Position numbers and translations under genes: made by a program. From contig CASEPH010000454.1 of NCBI GenBank assembly GCA_949289625.1, positions 1 to 8,036 on the forward strand: a stretch of 8,036 bases of DNA. Direction: 5' to 3'. This stretch comes from an uncultured Clostridia bacterium. GTDB taxonomy: Bacteria > Bacillota_A > Clostridia > Oscillospirales > Oscillospiraceae. How positions within the stretch are numbered: the stretch's first letter is position 1; every line of letters starts with the position of its first letter. The notes below the pieces were generated by a model. The model had not been told where the DNA came from. It worked only from the letters and a program-made list of their open reading frames with translations, and did not search any database. Shown in pieces: positions 6,579-8,036 of this stretch.

Positions 6579-7434
6579 GTATCATAACGGCACCGGTCTG
6601 CTGGCGGTAATCGGAGACCCCATTGCCCACAGTCTTTCCCCCCTGCTTCAAAACACCATGATCGGTGCTTTGGGCAGGGAGGACCTGTATCTGGCCATCC
6701 GGGTAGAAAAGGGCAATCTGCCTGCCTTCCTCCAGGCCGCCAAAACCATCGGTATTCAGGGCTTTAATTTGACCATGCCCCACAAAGAGGACATTCTGCC
6801 CTATCTTTCCGCCCTGACCCCTGAGGCTAGGCGTGCCGGCAGCGTCAATTCTGTCCGGCTGCTAGATGGAAAACTGGAAGGCCACTCCACAGACGGCATT
6901 GGCTTTCGTCGGGCTCTTTCCGACCTGGGTTACGACTTTCAAGATCAAGTCGTAACTATTTTGGGCGCTGGCGGCGCAGCCAAATCCATCGCCATGACCG
7001 CCGCAAACAGTGGGGCCAAACAGGTTCGCATTTTGAATCGCACCCTGAAAAAAGCAGAACAAATCTGTGCCGGAACCCCGAATATGGCGGCATTCCCGCT
7101 CTCCCACGCAGAGGAAGTCCTTCCCGATACGGATATTCTGATCAACACCACCCCGGTGGGAATGGAGGGCACGGACGCCCACGGTTCCTTTCCTTTTCTC
7201 CCTGCACTGCAGTCCGACGCACCTGCGGTGGACTGTATTTACGCCCCAGCAATGACCCCCTTTATGTCCGCCGCCAAAGTGCTGGGACATCCCGTAGCCA
7301 ACGGCATTGGCATGCTGGTCTATCAGGCTATCTACGCCTATGCCTTTTTCCGGCAGTTGGAGCTAAATCCGGAAACGGTGTCCCAACTGGGCCAGCTATT
7401 GTTGACTGCCACCGGTATTTCTCCCACGGGATAA
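6568..7434 (+). CDS. aroE: Shikimate dehydrogenase (NADP+)
   Basis: Reduces 3-dehydroshikimate to shikimate (fourth step). The 288-residue protein has an N-terminal substrate domain with HSLSP (21-25), NLTMPHK (67-73, catalytic Lys73), VNS (93-95) and STDG (107-110, catalytic Asp109). The Rossmann domain has GAGGAA (133-138) and NRT (157-159); the Arg after Asn points to NADP(H) preference. NTTPVGM (193-199) and Gln253 complete the fold. The start at 6568 overlaps aroQ by 11 bases and has no visible Shine-Dalgarno sequence, so expression likely relies on ribosomes finishing aroQ. It is the last gene of the operon; no clear terminator follows. A perfect inverted repeat lies inside it at 6929-6956. 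The paralogous YdiB/quinate dehydrogenase role is less likely given the complete aro context. Confidence 0.95.
   Translation: MKIEYHNGTGLLAVIGDPIAHSLSPLLQNTMIGALGREDLYLAIRVEKGNLPAFLQAAKTIGIQGFNLTMPHKEDILPYLSALTPEARRAGSVNSVRLLDGKLEGHSTDGIGFRRALSDLGYDFQDQVVTILGAGGAAKSIAMTAANSGAKQVRILNRTLKKAEQICAGTPNMAAFPLSHAEEVLPDTDILINTTPVGMEGTDAHGSFPFLPALQSDAPAVDCIYAPAMTPFMSAAKVLGHPVANGIGMLVYQAIYAYAFFRQLELNPETVSQLGQLLLTATGISPTG
6929..6956. repeat. Perfect 10-bp inverted repeat inside aroE
   Basis: GTTACGACTT (6929-6938) and AAGTCGTAAC (6947-6956) are exact reverse complements with an 8-base loop. In the mRNA this would form a hairpin over codons 121-130, at the junction between the substrate-binding domain and the NADP-binding Rossmann domain. 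A short U-rich stretch (TATTTT, 6957-6962) follows, but the stem is only about 40% GC, so a functional terminator is doubtful. The existence of the repeat is certain; a function is not. Confidence 0.7.
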
Positions 7435-7451
7435 ATTGTAACCTTTTGTTG

Positions 7452-7492
7452 TTGACTTCTTCCTAATTTTTCTATATGTTGTATAGTATATT
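7452..7492 (+). promoter_or_regulatory. Putative sigma-A promoter for the exported-protein gene
   Basis: TTGACT (7452-7457) is a 5/6 match to the -35 consensus. TATGTT (7475-7480) lies 17 bases further and matches four of six -10 positions. Better -10-like hexamers, TATAGT (7482-7487) and TATATT (7487-7492), lie close by but with spacers that are too long for this -35. The segment is sharply AT-rich against its GC-rich surroundings, as expected of a promoter between two transcription units. The exact -10 and start site are uncertain. Confidence 0.55.
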
Positions 7493-7530
7493 ATATCCTA
7501 ACACAAAGGAAAGTTAAAGGAGCGAGATCA

Positions 7531-8036
7531 ATGAAAACAAGCAGCTCGAAACGGCTCGTCAGTCTGCTGATGATCCTTGCGCTGGTCGTCAGCCTTTTCT
7601 TGGCGATCCCAGTGCAGGCTTCTGACGCCGGCACCGCTGAAACGCCTCTGCCCTTGGCGGATTTGGGCGGTACTGTGGAAAACGATTCCACAGACGCATA
7701 CATCGGCTGGACCAACGATGCCCTACCTCAGGATCAGATGAAAACGCTGATCAACAGTCAGACGCTGCATCCCCAGCGCACCGGTTATGTCGAGATGGAT
7801 AACCGCCTGGCCGAACTGCTGGAACCCTATAAGGATGCGGATGCCTACACCAAAATCCAAGCCATTTACAAGTGGGCCATCGAAAACGTAGTGTACACCC
7901 ACAACGGCTATGGCTACATCGAGGGCGCTACCAACCAGTATGACTACCTTACCAGAACCTTTTATGTGGACGAGATGACCTACGAAGAGGGTCTGCAAAA
8001 AGCCATTCCCGACAAGGTCATCAATCACGCCTCCTA
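7531..8036 (+). CDS. Exported protein with transglutaminase-like start (partial, runs off the window)
   Basis: An open frame starts at ATG 7531 with AAAGGAG at 7516-7522 (8-base spacer) and continues for 168 codons to the window end. Residues 1-30 form a clear signal peptide: basic n-region (Lys2, Lys7, Arg8), hydrophobic core 9-27, and a VQA cleavage site after residue 30. Residues 31-60 look like a flexible linker. From about 106 the sequence (TKIQAIYKWAIENVVYT, 107-123) resembles the first helix and strand of secreted transglutaminase-like proteins of Clostridia, where a Cys-His-Asp triad follows. The expected catalytic Cys would lie beyond the window, so activity cannot be judged. The segment 124-160 is rich in Tyr and acidic residues. 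There is no lipobox cysteine, so it is not a lipoprotein. It is separated from aroE by 96 bases and is probably its own transcription unit, unrelated to aromatic biosynthesis. The family assignment rests on general resemblance only. Confidence 0.75.
   Translation, partial: MKTSSSKRLVSLLMILALVVSLFLAIPVQASDAGTAETPLPLADLGGTVENDSTDAYIGWTNDALPQDQMKTLINSQTLHPQRTGYVEMDNRLAELLEPYKDADAYTKIQAIYKWAIENVVYTHNGYGYIEGATNQYDYLTRTFYVDEMTYEEGLQKAIPDKVINHAS

Noticed and set aside
1..8036. CRISPR arrays, insertion sequences, tRNA or rRNA genes, phage genes
   Set aside because: No direct-repeat arrays, transposase-like frames, cloverleaf sequences or phage-like proteins were seen; the window is filled by core metabolic genes.

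Overview
This window carries an almost complete chromosomal operon for aromatic amino acid biosynthesis, on the + strand and without interruption from position 104 to 7434. Eight genes are packed end to end: DAHP synthase (aroF type), aroB, aroA, aroC, a chorismate mutase-prephenate dehydratase fusion (pheA), aroK, aroQ and aroE. Together they encode all seven shikimate-pathway steps from erythrose-4-phosphate and PEP to chorismate, plus the two steps that lead on to phenylpyruvate. No prephenate dehydrogenase, trp genes or aminotransferase is present, so the tyrosine and tryptophan branches must lie elsewhere.

The organism looks like a low-G+C-phylum (Firmicutes/Bacillota) Clostridia member with a fairly GC-rich genome; the gut Oscillospiraceae are a plausible home. 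The reasons are the AAAGGAG-type ribosome binding sites, the short DAHP synthase with an N-terminal ferredoxin-like domain, the type II dehydroquinase, and the GESGSTLRF and RGGGHFSGR variants in AroA and AroC. This is inference from protein style, not from a marker gene.

Layout: positions 1-103 hold a strong intrinsic terminator (25-64) that ends only 22 bases before the aroF ribosome binding site, with no recognisable promoter after it. An alternative hairpin (7-31) would tie up the 5' arm of that terminator, so the leader may be a transcription attenuator whose sensor part lies upstream of the window. From 104 to 7434 six of the seven gene junctions overlap (four ATGA/GTGA overlaps, one of 10 bases and one of 11 bases); only aroC-pheA has a short gap (15 bases). 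This points to one transcript with translational coupling. The two enzymes with likely feedback domains are the first (DAHP synthase) and PheA with its ACT domain, so allosteric control would sit at pathway entry and at the phenylalanine branch.

After aroE there is a short AT-rich intergenic region (7435-7530) with a plausible sigma-A promoter and no clear terminator. A separate gene then starts at 7531 and runs off the window end; it encodes an exported protein with a signal peptide and what looks like the beginning of a transglutaminase-like domain. I see no mobile elements, CRISPR arrays, tRNA or rRNA genes. The window is mostly ordinary core metabolism; the best leads are the leader structure, a perfect 10-bp inverted repeat inside aroE, active-site or regulatory-motif variants in AroA and PheA, and the unfinished exported protein.
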